Assembly: GCA_964058805.1 (NCBI GenBank)
Contig: CAXKVV010002148.1
Location: forward strand, 243,656-307,655
Length of the DNA stretch: 64,000 bases
Direction: 5' to 3'
Source: Schoenoplectus triqueter
Taxonomy: Eukaryota > Streptophyta > Magnoliopsida > Poales > Cyperaceae
Position numbers and translations under genes: made by a program. Position 1 is the first letter of the stretch. Each line of letters starts with the position of its first letter. Shown one piece after another: positions 24,691-36,248 of this stretch. Below the pieces are notes generated by a model. That model ran no database searches. It saw only the letters and a program-made list of their open reading frames with translations, and was not told where the DNA came from.

Positions 24691-26847
24691 AATTAAATAT
24701 TACTATCCAATTTGGGCAAGAAGCTGATATTGGCACCAAATGAAAAAAAAAAATAGTGACTATTGGAAAAACAAAGAAATATTTACAACATGCGATCTAG
24801 TAAATGACATTGGATTTAAATATTTGGCTAACTTGGATAGATTATGTTGTCCAGCAAGCAAATTCAGCATGATCAATATTTTGTTAAGTACAATAATTGA
24901 TTCAAAATAAAATTTGACTTAATATTGTTGGGGACCAAAATTTTGCTGTGGTCGTTTTTTAGTTGCTTGTTTGTATAAACGTACTAAATTCTTCAGTATT
25001 TATGATTAATTAAAATTTACAAAGGAATCAATTTATACAAGGAATAAGTAATCTTATAAAATTTCGGACAACTGACTAGAAATTTTATTGAAACAAATAT
25101 ATATAATCAATATAATTTTTAATAATATAGAAAAAATATTTATAAAAAAATTGGTACATTTTAATATTTTATTGGTCAGTAAATGAAAGAATCGTCAATC
25201 GAAGAACTCATGATTCAAATTTCGTTGGCAAATACTACCTCCAAATAATTAGTTTGGGTACCAAACAACTAATATGCCTTTGTATATAAAATTAGCAAAA
25301 TTTGAATTAAACTTTAATCCTCCATTAATGTTAAAAACAGTTTACGTGCTTCTGTGTTCTTTTTTCAGAAAGCACTACATTGAATTATTGTGCATTAGTG
25401 GGTGCGTTGAGTAAAAAAGCACTCACAATTTTATTGTCACGCTTTATGAGAATTCACTGGCTTTGAACCACCAGCGAGTTGTACCATCACTCTGCATTCA
25501 ATTTTGCACGTATTATATATTGATTGATTTTAAAGGCGGACTGAAATCAATTTCTCGATTGCTAAATGGGGAAGGAAGCCTGAACTTGTTTGATTATTCA
25601 AAGCCTTTTTTGGTTCAGAAAAGTGCACAGCTTTTTGTTGCATATATATGCTTTCGTCGACGATACTTTATAAAGTTTGATTGCTAGTTAGCAACTACTA
25701 AAGTTAAACAAAGTACCACTTATATATCATTTGCGAGAATCTTATTTTCAATAAAATGCGCCTCTCTGGTATTTGTCAGAGTTCCAATAATTTTTTCTGT
25801 CAGCGTTCTTCTGAAAAAAAAAATCATATACATTATCAGTCAATAAGGCCGTATAACATGTAATTAATCTTTAACAGATAATGATGTATATTTCACTAAA
25901 CGCTGCATGTGAACTTCTTATAATGTGTCATGTTCTCTCTCTTTTTTTTTAATGATTTTATACACTAGCATGCTCATAAAAATAGTATGTTGGTTTGCAT
26001 TTATTTGGCGTGAGACGTTCTCTTCAGTGATAAAGCAAAGCGGAACGATTTGTGTCAATTATTTTCACAAATAAAAATTGATCATATTATCTACAAGGTC
26101 CGGTGTTTGTTTTATATATGTATGTCATGTTTTAAGAAAAAAAAATAAACAATTGATTCTAAAATAGATTAAAAAAATAGAACTCAAAATACGATAATGG
26201 ACAATATATTATTTATTAATATATTATAATATATTATTTATCAATGACATCAAGCCCAGCTACGTGCAAATTAAAGGAATTAATATTTGAAATATATTCT
26301 GTAAGTAATTATCGATCACAAATCTAATCGGTCTTTATAATCAAGTTTGCAATTACTGACTTTTATTTTTCTCTTGTGTTAACTATTTTTTTATGGATTC
26401 TCATTGTTATAGATTCGGAAGTTTTCTTAATTTAGTTTGGATTGTACATGTTGTGTTTTATTTGTAAATTGAAAGATATACATGTTATGTTTTACTTGTA
26501 AATTGAAAATGTACATCTAGAGAAATGAGAAAAAAAATACACGTGATTTTTTTTTGTGTTAAGATAGTTGTAAAAAGTAAAAAATTATTATTCTTTTTGT
26601 ATTATTAAGAATTTTTATTTTGGTAACTTTTTGAAAAATTATTAATATCATGTTGTTTGCATCATATTAAAGTTCAAATTTATTTGTTTATATTTTACAA
26701 ATGTTAAATTTGCTACAAATTAAAATGATTGTCATGTTAAAAATAGTCAACACTGTTAACAATATAATATTTTCCTCCGCTTGGACATGAATTATGAATT
26801 GATGATACTTGTGTGTCAATACATATAGCTCCATAAAGAATGGCACG
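24691..26847. other. AT-rich intergenic DNA, no gene seen
   Basis: No ORF with recognisable similarity, no splice-consistent exon set and no clear transposon. Short palindromic AT stretches near 26200 are the only structure noticed. Confidence 0.5.
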
Positions 26848-27650
26848 TTATCTATCGATCAAGATGTCAGTAAATCGCGACACAAAAAGTGGTGCGGGGA
26901 CGCACATGAAATCCAGAGCATATGATCTCCACATGGCACATGCTCTGTATTCTGAATTCTGTAGAGTGTAGAGAGTAAGATTGCTGTAAGAGCAGGGTTC
27001 AGGGAGTGCCAGAAAAGCTAAACATGCACTGGCACTGTGGGAAATGAAGTCTCTTGCATAATTTGCATCGCATTGAGGGGGCAAATATCTGAGCACCTGC
27101 CCCATTTATAAATTATAAGTTAGAAGTTATAACTGCTGCTTCTCGTCTTTCTCATCTCATCTAGTCATCTATGCACCTCTCCATCTAGTCTAGTGTTGTA
27201 TATGCATGTCTGATAGCTGTCATTTCGGATCAGGCCATGGAGAGATGTGCAGCTTTGGGTCTGAGTCTGACTCCACAGACCAGACTACTTTATTTTTTTT
27301 ACTTTTTATTACCAGTAAATGTAAAGTGAAGTACTCTGTTCTGTTGGATTTGGTGCGCTTGCAGTTTGAGCTCAGACCCCAATCCCTATGTCTGTTTATG
27401 CACCTCTTGGGCCCCTCCCTCCCACTCCCCTCATCAAATCTCCCATTCATTTCAACTGTTCGTTGTTGACTCTTCTCTCTTTTATTTTCTTCTTCCCTGC
27501 TGAAGCCTGGCACTGGCAACCTGCTAAATACATCTGGAAATTAAAGGTAAAATACTGTACGAATTTCAACAATATCATTGCATTGGCCGTGAATCGTGAT
27601 GTGCCTTGTGATAAAATGTGAAGACAATAACTTATGCAATGCAATATATT
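26848..27650. other. GC-richer island, possible non-coding transcript, unassigned
   Basis: Stands out from its AT-rich surroundings. On the minus strand a TATAAATGG-like box lies near 27100. Small inverted repeats are visible: CAGAGCAT/ATGCTCTG (26915-26950), AGTGCCAG/CTGGCACT (27005-27035) and GGGGCA/TGCCCC. The longest minus-strand frame (85 codons, 27105-26848) resembles no family I know. No conserved miRNA sequence was recognised here. It could be a promoter, a non-coding RNA or a decayed exon. Confidence 0.3.
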
Positions 27651-29127
27651 TCAAACAAACTTAATAAAGATAACAGCAAAATGCATGATGGGGTCGTCGC
27701 ACCGACACATTATTTCCCCCGTGCTTTTCTTTCATCTGGACTCGAATCATATTTATCGTGATTTAAATACAAATGTACCAACAATTTGAAAAAAAAAATG
27801 TAGATTCGTATTCAATTAGAACTCGATAATCCAAATAAGAATTCATATTTTCATCTGAAACAAACGTCATATCGAAATCAGATCATACTTCTTATTTTGT
27901 ACTTAAATGTCAAAAATAATAAAAATGCATGTTTAATGCGATTTTAAGGAATAATTTTACAATACAAAAACATGAACTCTCATCATATTTATATGATCTC
28001 ATTATTATAATGAAATGATTTAATATAATACCTAATTATAAATAAATTATATATTAGAACAATAAATAGAAATAAGAATAGTGATAATCACTGAGACTAA
28101 TCTTATTAATATTATAATTATAGTAAATTAAAAAGAGACCCGCAGATAGAATATATATACAAGAATATAAGAATATGATAAGAGAATCCAATAATCAATT
28201 CATTACATATACTGATATACATGATAGGACGAATGCCAATAATCAACTAATTACATATACATACGTAATCTCGAGAACAAAACTAAAAGAAAATTCCTCC
28301 GAATTTGTAAAGACTTCTAGTTCAGATCATGAATTTTGAAATATGAAGCCAAAAAAGAACGTGGTTCCCATTCTAGGATCTACGTATGGATTCCATAACC
28401 TAAGATATATTTTTTATCATGTGTGAGTATTTTTTTTCCTGAATTTGGATATGTCAAGGGCAATTAAACTCGCTACAAACAAGATGAAAACAATATGTTA
28501 TCGATAATAACTTTATTTATGAAACATAATTTTGGATTTCATTTACTTGTTATATATCTAAAATCTATATAGTGCAATTTATTTATGTCAAATTTATCTT
28601 AATTTCCATAAAATTCTGATTTCAAATTAAGTACTCGCTTTTTGGTTTTCTTGCTTTTAAGCATTCTGATAATGTAGCCCGCTTAACCGCTTTGATTTAA
28701 AAAGAGATAAATATTTTGCTGTGTTTTTCTTAAAAAATGACATTTTTACTATTAATTAATAAGATAGGAGTTTCCTTTATCTACTTGCATTGTTAAAGAA
28801 AGAAGCATATATTTGTTTGTTTGCAAGTTAAAATCAAGAGTTTTTTTAGTGTATAAAAATTCGGCACCAGTTATACATTTACTTGTTGATCATTCAAAGT
28901 TGAAGAATAAAATTCTCCTGATGGCTAAGCTATATAATCCACAATACACAAAATGCGTTAGAAAATACTTAGGTACATCACAACATCAACATTCTCAACG
29001 ATTTTTTTTAATCTTTTCATCTACTATGTTTTAATAATTTTTATATATTTTTGTCTCTTCTCATATAAAATAAATAAATATAATATGTCTAAGTTAAAAC
29101 TTAGCTCTTAAAATGTTCCAAAATATT
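27651..29127. other. AT-rich intergenic DNA, no gene seen
   Basis: No coding potential or recognised repeat beyond simple AT-rich tracts. Confidence 0.5.
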
Positions 29128-29290
29128 TAGAGTTGGGCTATCTTGCTATGCATAGCACAAATTATTTTTGTATAATTTATTTTTTTTTATTTTCAAAGTC
29201 TAGATGACCAATCCAAAAGGTTAAAATAATTTTCATATGAGATAGTTAAAAATCACTGGATTTAATTATTTTTGAGTCATCCAAAAGAAA
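29128..29290. repeat. half foldback element
   Basis: GTTGGGCTATCTTGCTATGCATAGCAC, broken here by mismatches, followed by TTTCAAAGTCTAGATGACC resembles one arm of the 9335-9657 MITE, but the second arm is missing. Truncated relic. Confidence 0.45.
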
Positions 29291-29740
29291 AAAAAAATCT
29301 ATCTATCTAAAAATAAATAAAATTTTGATCTACAACTAAATTTTGACGATATTTTTTCTTTAAAATGTAACAAATTTTGCTTAAAATTTGTGAACGCTGA
29401 ATCGAGTTTGTTATGAAATAAGACGATCTATAAACGATATAAATTTTTTTTCTCAAAAATAGTGCATATGGGAAGTTCAAAGCTATAATTTTGTCACGCG
29501 CTAGTTGAACCAAAAATATTTGTATGCATGATAATGGGCGAAAAATATTCAGATACTTAATTATTTGGAGCAAATTAACTCCATAAATCGGTTTTTGATA
29601 TCTTCATTTTTTTTTTAAATCTTTGAACTAAATTGTAATTGTGTCAAATTGAACTCCAATAGATGATGACATAACAGCAATCGAATACCAACTTGAAGGA
29701 CGATAGTGATATTAAAAGCAATTAACAACGACGATAATGA
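29291..29740. other. AT-rich intergenic DNA, no gene seen
   Basis: The minus-strand ORF over 29307-29573 is low complexity and AT-driven and resembles nothing known. Confidence 0.45.
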
Positions 29741-30260
29741 ATGCACTCCCCAAACGAAGCTACTTAATTTCCAGAGAAAAATAAAACACACATGATGCAG
29801 AAGCAGAAGAACAGAGGAACTGTAGAAGTGGGAATAAAAATACTAAAATAGTGATGGTGTTTGCATGGCACAATATGTAGAAGATCGACAGAGCAATAAA
29901 TGGGAATAGGCTCAGCACGAGTTACATGCATTGACTAGTGTGTAAGTACAACCATATGCTCGCCATCAATTCCAACTCCAGCCTCCTCCTCTCCTCCTCA
30001 CATCTTACCTCCGCTATTAGCGCTTGGCCATCAAATTTCTCTGACAAACTCCAGCTGTGCCTGATCATACGCCTCTCTTTCTCTCTTGTACTGACATGAA
30101 TGAATCCATACACTTCAATTCTTCAACAATCAACTCTCTCTCTTAAGGTCTATGGCTGGGCTGGCGTACAGTCCCAGGAAAAATATACTGACAGCGGCGT
30201 ACCAGCTTTTTAGGTCTCCAAGTTTTTGTGACTGAAGCATTTGTCGCTTTGTGCCAATGC
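29741..30260 (-). other. GC-richer stretch with a small frame, unassigned
   Basis: Less AT-rich than its surroundings. A 63-codon minus-strand frame (30113-29922) reads STREKERRMIRHSW then a Glu/Arg-rich helix-like part (CEEERRRLELEL). Low-complexity CT runs lie upstream in that orientation. No family is recognised and no splice partners were found. It may be a non-coding transcript or a decayed exon. Confidence 0.25.
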
Positions 30261-31035
30261 CTAGCTCTCAATTTTCAAGGATATTTCTTTAGTTGTAGGC
30301 TCGTAGTTCTTGAACCAAATGAAATCAGCGAGTAATTACAATTTTATTCTGGACTAATTATCAAATGAGGGTTAATTACGAAATGTATTTGATTATGACG
30401 TCGAATAGTGTGCTAGAAACTTATCAGAACTCAAAATTACGATATCCTTACAACTATCCTCAAATTATTATTTCAAAAAAGATAGTGCTATCATGCTATA
30501 CGAGGATATTATCTGATCAGACCAGATGCAAGATTTTGATCCGACAGAACAATTATCGAATTATAATTTTTTATTGGATTCAAATCCATTAATTAATCCA
30601 TACCAAATAAAACATTAATAATTTAATATATATTCTTACCAAAGAAAAAATTATTAAAATAATAATATTTTATATATTAAAAATAACAACAAAATAGAGC
30701 TCAAAGTAATAGATAATCAAGTTGATGAAGAAAGTTTTCATCTACGAAACTTTATATTTTGATATTTTTGTATAATTATTCCATTATGCACGATATTAAA
30801 TATTTTTTCTCAATAAAACTAATCAGACAATCTGGGGGGCAAAAAAATTTTCTGGAGGGAGGGGCAAATTACCGAAAACATTACTGAAAAACACTATTTT
30901 TCAAAATCCAGAGGGACCAGTTCCTCCCCCCCCCCCTTCTCCCCGAGACCACGTGGGTTCGTTCCTATATTTGATACTTCAGTCAAACTACCATTTTCTC
31001 TGGAAAAAAATATAATATATATACATAACAAGCAA
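30261..31035. other. intergenic DNA, no gene seen
   Basis: AT-rich. Contains a short poly-C run and the phrase GAGGGGCAAATTACCGAAAA near 30860-30930, probably repeat-derived. Confidence 0.45.
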
Positions 31036-31431
31036 AACTAGCGTACTCCTAGGAATACAGAACCTGTACTCCTAACTCAAAAAATATATCAAATAATCTT
31101 TAAATTTTAATTTATTATGCTCATTAATTTTTTCATATGAAAATCTTGTGAGATACAAAAAAATGAAATGTTTCGAGTTTTCTAAGTCAATATTTTTAAT
31201 TTTTAAAAATGACGTACAAAATTCAAATATTTATTATTTTTTTAGAGTTGATTTTTCAAAAAATTAAGAATAGTGACTTGGAAAATTTAAAACATCTCAA
31301 ATTTTTGTAACCCATAAGATTTCAATATGCAGTTTAATTAGCATGATATATTATAATTTAAAGATAATTTGATGTAATTTTTGAGTTAGAAATACAGAAG
31401 GATTCTGTGTTTCAAGGAGTATGCTAGTTTT
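31036..31431. repeat. foldback MITE, family 1, copy 2
   Basis: Inverted arms CAAAACTAGCGTACTCCT and AGGAGTATGCTAGTTTT, then CTAACTCAAAAA and TTTTTGAGTTAG. The interior (ATCTTGTGAGATACAAAAA against TTTTTGTAACCCATAAGAT) matches the copy at 8915-9279 but with different outermost arms. Confidence 0.75.
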
Positions 31432-31599
31432 TATTCTTTCTCACTCTCTCTATATATAACAAAATATAAGAATATATTGCACAGAGTTTTATTTTTTCAA
31501 TATAATTAACTTTTTTTGTGAAACAGAAATTCAACAATTTTACGTTGAGGTTTTTGTAAACTTCATATTTTATAATAAGCAAAACCTCAGTTATATCAC

Positions 31600-31930
31600 G
31601 AGGTGAATTAAGAAGTCCAGTAGATAAACACACTAACTAAATATTAATCCATAAGGGTTCGAATCTGCTATTATTTTGAGTTAAAAGTAGAGCCCTACTT
31701 TTTCATCAAACGACTAAAAATTGTTAGTAGCTCGAATCTTAAAGTATTTATGATAGCTCAAGTCTCAAAGTATCATGAATTCAAAATCTTACCGTCAGAT
31801 GAGAATAATAGAGCCCTCCTTTTGGTTCAAATAATAGCAGATACAAATCCCTGTTTGGTTGATGGTGATGTTGTTAGCCTTTTTTTTTCAGATTTAAGTC
31901 AACATGCAGAGAAAGGACCTTTTTTTTTTA
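31600..31930 (+). mobile_element. possible tRNA-derived SINE
   Basis: AGTCCAGTAGATAAACACAC (A-box-like) lies about 45 bases before GGGTTCGAATCTGC (B-box-like). The unit ends near 31890 with GTTGTTAGCC followed by a T-run, as in plant Au-type SINEs. Suggestive only; no target duplication was identified. Confidence 0.35.
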
Positions 31931-32707
31931 AAAAAAAAAGACCTTACCTAAAAACAGACATATCATAAAAAATCTCTAAAGTATAAAATCTTGGAATTTT
32001 TATTTTTTATGATTAAAAAACGAGTGTTATGTCAATTTAAAAAATAACAGTGACACCAAACACAATATAAGTTTGTGCTTAAGATCATATGTACAATATA
32101 TTTAATTTCATATCGGTACTATATTCATATTTCTTTTTTGTTTCTTTGAGGACCTTAGTCCTTGATCCTTATATATAGTTGAATATATGTTCCTGAATAA
32201 TTTACTTGAGAACAGAACTACTTGATAAATAATGAATTTCTATTTCCTTCCTATAAATGTGATCAAATGTTTGATATATTTTTCGCATTATACAAAGAGC
32301 AAGTTATTTTGTCTCACTTTATTATTATAGTTATTTTGTACTCTGTCTAAATAACTAATTTTGGGTCTTATCAAGGGATGTATTTAAGCGTGTTACTTTG
32401 ACCAAGTGCATATGCATTGATGAAGCACAAAAGACTAGAGAAGCAATGTCACAGAATAATTCAGTAATAGGATCAGAAACCGATATCAGTCAACAATTTC
32501 TGTAGAAATGATTGGTGGAATTTAATCTCTCTACCAATCCTCTGAACCCCAGCAAGGCATTACGTACGATGCTTGCTATTTTCATAATTTACGAACTAAA
32601 TATTATTTCCAGATCTGCAATTTTCTCTGCTTCTTAGTTGTAACAAAGAAATAAAAACCCCAGTTAAAGCCCTCTCTCTCATACACCATTACACCCCTCG
32701 ACTCTTC
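31931..32707. other. intergenic DNA and likely upstream region of MIR390
   Basis: AT-rich with no ORF. The last 250 bp becomes CT-rich approaching a TATA box at 32708, consistent with a pol II promoter for the miRNA transcript. Confidence 0.45.
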
Positions 32708-32716
32708 CTATAAATA
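32708..32716 (+). promoter_or_regulatory. TATA box of MIR390
   Basis: CTATAAATA in a CT-rich context, about 190 bp upstream of the mature miRNA. It predicts transcription start near 32740-32750. Chosen for its consensus match and spacing. Confidence 0.6.
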
Positions 32717-32898
32717 CCCTTAATCCTTAGACCCTTTTCAACTCCCAACTCTCAAAACCATTTCATTTATTTATTTGATTAAGAGACGAGCGTCTCTTCT
32801 CTTTCCCCTCCACTCTTTTTACTGAACCTTATAGTGAGACTTCTCTGTTGTGTGAAGATTGAGTTACTTAGAAGGAAAGTGGTAGAGGAGGATCTGTA

Positions 32899-32919
32899 AA
32901 GCTCAGGAGGGATAGCGCC
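32899..32919 (+). ncRNA. miR390: mature miR390 (5' arm)
   Basis: Twenty-one bases, starting AAGCTCAGGAGG and ending ATAGCGCC, identical to the deeply conserved miR390. The 5' A fits AGO7 loading. Confidence 0.97.
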
Positions 32920-32990
32920 TTGGACATTGTCATGTAAACAATCCAAGATTAGATTTGGATTTTTTTACAAAATATATTTTGGGTCTGAAG

Positions 32991-33011
32991 CGCTATCTAT
33001 CCTGAGTTTCA
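32991..33011 (+). ncRNA. miR390* (3' arm)
   Basis: Starts CGCTATCTATCC and ends GAGTTTCA. It pairs with miR390 over 19 positions with one mismatch and two G:U pairs, and leaves 2-base 3' overhangs, which is the geometry of a Dicer-like product. Confidence 0.93.
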
Positions 33012-33027
33012 TGGCTCCTCCGTACTG

Positions 33028-33639
33028 ACACAGAACCGTACAGTAAATTCAACCAGGTGAATGGATACATGCATATCTACCTTTCTTTTTATGTTTGAAA
33101 ATATGAATAACTGATATATACTCTGTTGTTCTTTTGTAGTCTTATGGCGTCAAGTTTGTTGGATGAAACTTGAAAACAATAACATATTATAAGTTTAAGA
33201 ATACATTTGTGGAAGTTTTTTATAATTATTTTAGGTCGTTTTTTTTTAATTTATTAAAAGGTTATTTTCAAGATTGTCAAAATAATACTTGACAAGGGAT
33301 CCCTTGGTAAATATTATATATGATTCACTTTTAAAGTGCCCGCTTCACATGATATATATCATCAATTGTTACAATCTATTATTTGGATTAACAAGCAAAA
33401 TGTAAGTAATAGTTTAAACCTTTTACAAAAGGCCTGTGGGCCGGGGCTGTTTTTGACACTAATTTTGAAACAGATTCCAGAAACCTTTTTTACTATTTAA
33501 AGGGATGATAAAGGACTAAAGGGAGGTAGTTACTTAAACTTTAATTTCATCACCCATTACCTATTTACATTCCATCACAGAACAGAATGAAAAAAGAAAA
33601 AAGAAAAGTGTAGTGTAGTTACCTTTATATTTATATTTA
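33028..33639. other. 3' part of the MIR390 transcript and intergenic DNA
   Basis: No ORF. 33240-33310 contains a MITE-end-like stretch (TTGACAAGGGATCCCTTGG) related to those at 43183, 54137 and 63954. Confidence 0.45.
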
Positions 33640-33900
33640 CAGATTTTTTATTTTAGTAAATGAAAAAAAAATTGGTCATCTTTCTCCTCATTTTTGTATA
33701 ATTAGTTAGACTCGAGTTTAAAACTCGGGTCCTATTTTTTTATTTTTTTACACACAAACGTCAAAAAAAAATACGGATCCGAGTTTGAAACTCGGGTTTA
33801 CATTTGTGTGTTATATTAAAAATAAAACACAACCGTCCGTAGATTGATCTAAAATATTATAATAAAAATTAAAATAAAAACATTCAGTACATTTAAAAAT
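33640..33900. repeat. solo MULE terminal repeat
   Basis: Starts CAGATTTTTTATTTTAGTAAA and matches the reverse complement of the MULE right TIR (24397-24659). It includes the CGAGTTT-AAACTCG palindromes and the subterminal AGTACATTTRAAAATT beyond the TIR. No partner end or transposase was found nearby, so it is a deletion derivative or solo end. Confidence 0.8.
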
Positions 33901-34438
33901 TGTAAGTGTCTGAACTGATTTTTAATGTATTGGATTCTCACCGAGCACTAGTCATTACAGTGAGTTGCCAATATTAGTTTTATTTTTATTTTTGAGGTAA
34001 TTAAGAAATGGACATGGACATGGACATATAATTAAACTGATATATGTTGTTATCTCGTCCGCGCATCTGTACGTTACGTCCGTGTTTAATACTACATGTT
34101 TCGACATAAATTATTTCATATTTAGGCTTTACACAATATTCTACGACTCCATGCTCATAATTCGAGGAGCCAATGTCTATGAGAGAGCGAACGAGGAGCC
34201 AATGTCTAATTAAATATCTTAACTCCAAGAGAGCCATTAATTGTTTTAGCATCATGTGTCTGATTAAAATATATCAGAATATGCTTAGAGTCGAAAATAA
34301 ATAGTTAGGATATAAAAAAATGAATAAAATATTTTTGTGACCGTAGCCTAAAAGTATAATTAAGATTTTAAACCCTCCAATTGAAATTAACTCGGCTATA
34401 ATTGTGACATTTCAAAGTATTGCAGGCTTTAAATCATA
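33901..34438. other. intergenic DNA, no gene seen
   Basis: Contains a short duplication (CGAGGAGCCAATGTCTA at about 34163 and 34191) and a GGACAT triplet run near 34010. The minus-strand frame over 34001-34255 resembles no known family. Confidence 0.4.
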
Positions 34439-35545
34439 CACTACCAGAAAAATTTGATTTAAAACCGTCTATTTAGAATTGGTTTTTTAAAAAACAGCTG
34501 CTAAAAGTTCAAAGTGGCAGAGCTGTAAATTTTATTGAAATTATTAGAACTGATTTTGTAAAACAACCGGTTATAAGTTTTTTTATTATAACTGATTATT
34601 ATATAACCGGCTCTATTTGATTGAATTAGAACCGGTTCTAATACAAAAAATTTAAAACCGGTTTTAATAAAAGCCGACATTAGAAGCTTTAGATGGTGCA
34701 TTGCTAGGGCAAAGTCGACAGCTGAGGGAACCTATGAAATTGTGAATCCGGCGACTAAAGAAGTACTTCAACGAGCAGTACGTTTAAAAAATCATCAAAA
34801 ATATGTGCATGTTACTTGTTATGAAATGTTAGATATCATTTCAATTGAAATAGTTGAATGAAATGCTAGATACGCTATAATGACATGAATCGATAATTCA
34901 AGAAGGATCATTTCAGTCGGACCACTATAATGACGTATTGACCACTACCATTGGGACAGCTGAGCATTCGGGGAGATTGAGAGGATTTGGTGGCGCCGGT
35001 GTGAAAACTTCGTACGGGAAGGGGTCGAAAGGGAAAGCTTCTCACGCTGAATGCATCAGCAAAGCTGAGTTCAACGAGTTATTGGGACAACAATGGGCGG
35101 AGATGACAGCGTAGTTCAATGATTTATTTCAGAGAATGTTGAGGCAAATACCGGCTGATTCGGTATACATACTACCTTCCATGGATGAAGTTATCCTCCC
35201 GACTCAAGGTAGCTCCAATACCATACAGCCGCTTCGGACTATCAAGGTCAATTTATTTATATATTTATTCTCAATTAATCTAAGTTTTGAATGATTACTG
35301 AAGTATAATTCATACACATAACAATTAATTATTTTTTATTTCAGGAATCTACACCCTACAATATCCTTATTGAGATAGATGATAAACGATATTAAGCGAC
35401 AATCAGGAGGATTATTCCGACTGGACTCACCGAGTATATGCACGGCTCTCTAGACTTACTCGATGAGGTCCGTATTACTCCCGATGAGGTTAAAGATGGA
35501 TTTCACCATATAACTTGGTATACCGGATTAGCACTATTCTGCACT
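34439..35545 (+). pseudogene. CACTA (En/Spm) transposon relic
   Basis: Starts with the classic CACTACCAGAAAAA terminus, followed by subterminal AACCGG-type repeats (34470-34675). After that a plus-strand frame around 34935-35110 reads IGTAEHSGRLRGFG and SHAECISKAEFNELL. This matches the conserved C-terminal block (GTPEHSGRVRG-like) of the second protein of plant CACTA elements. An in-frame TAG at 35112-35114 and a TAA at 35393-35395 break it, and the TNP2-type transposase is absent. The other end of the element was not found. Confidence 0.8.
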
Positions 35546-35788
35546 CTTCTACTTAGTCTAAAATTCATTTGACAAATTAATTCGTCAGAATAACTATTCT
35601 ATTCTAACTTTTTGTTATTCCATTGAGTGCCAAACACTCCTTAATGAAGGAATAATAATTGAATAAAATGACAATTTATGTAACATCTGTAAAAAGTATA
35701 ATTATCAAATAAATACATTATTTTAAACACGTCATATATAAAAAATCATAATTTACTAAAAACATATAATGTTAGTACCTTTACTTCA
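35546..35788. other. AT-rich spacer, no feature seen
   Basis: No gene or repeat recognised. Confidence 0.4.
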
Positions 35789-36248
35789 AGTTATGCTACC
35801 GTTAGTTGCGAAATACAAAATATCTTTTGTATTTTACGTCATATCCTTCAATTTTTGAATTTAAAATATTGATCTAATCATTCAAAGCATTCTCCATACT
35901 ATAATATATTTGGAGACTAAATTTTATATTTTTGGTAAATTATTTTTATTTTTTTGAGGGTTAGAAAATCGTTATTATTATTTTTTGAAGTAGATGGCGA
36001 TTACCAGCTAGATTGTATTGAAATTTAAGAAAAAAACCGTTATTATTGAAAATCATAAATTCAATACATATTCTACCCCTCAAAGAAAATAGATTTTTTT
36101 TTTGAAAAATATAAAATTTGGTCTCCAAACATATTTTAATATGAAAAATATTTTGAACGGTTTAATCGTTATTTTGAATTCGAAAATAAGAAATATAACA
36201 TCAAGTACAAAAATATTTTATACTTCGCGACTAACGGTAACATAACTC
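35789..36248. repeat. foldback MITE
   Basis: Inverted arms AGTTATGCTACCGTTAGTTG and CGACTAACGGTAACATAACT (mismatches apart), continuing inward to a core with AAATTTTATATTTTTGG against AAAAATATAAAATTTGG. Same general architecture and core as the MITEs at 9335 and 38072. Confidence 0.85.

Larger units (their letters stand above)
32882..33027 (+). ncRNA. MIR390: MIR390 precursor hairpin
   Basis: A foldback of about 146 bases. The 5' arm holds the exact conserved miR390 sequence and the 3' arm its star strand. Pairing extends below the duplex (GGAGGATCTGT against ATGGCTCCTCC) and above it (GCGCCTTGGAC against GGGTCTGAAGCGC). The loop contains a small secondary hairpin (ATCCAA...TTGGAT). In land plants miR390 loaded in AGO7 cleaves or binds TAS3 transcripts to start tasiRNAs against ARF2/3/4, which control leaf polarity, phase change and lateral roots. 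The locus has no ORF and so escapes protein-based annotation. Confidence 0.96.

Noticed and set aside
27010..27035. ATGCACTGGCACTG resembling the start of miR408
   Set aside because: Only the first eight bases agree; the rest differs and no matching star strand is present, while miR408 is strongly conserved.
34001..34255. 84-codon minus-strand frame ending in MSMSMSIS
   Set aside because: The end is a GGACAT repeat, another part is a short duplication, and no similarity is recognised.
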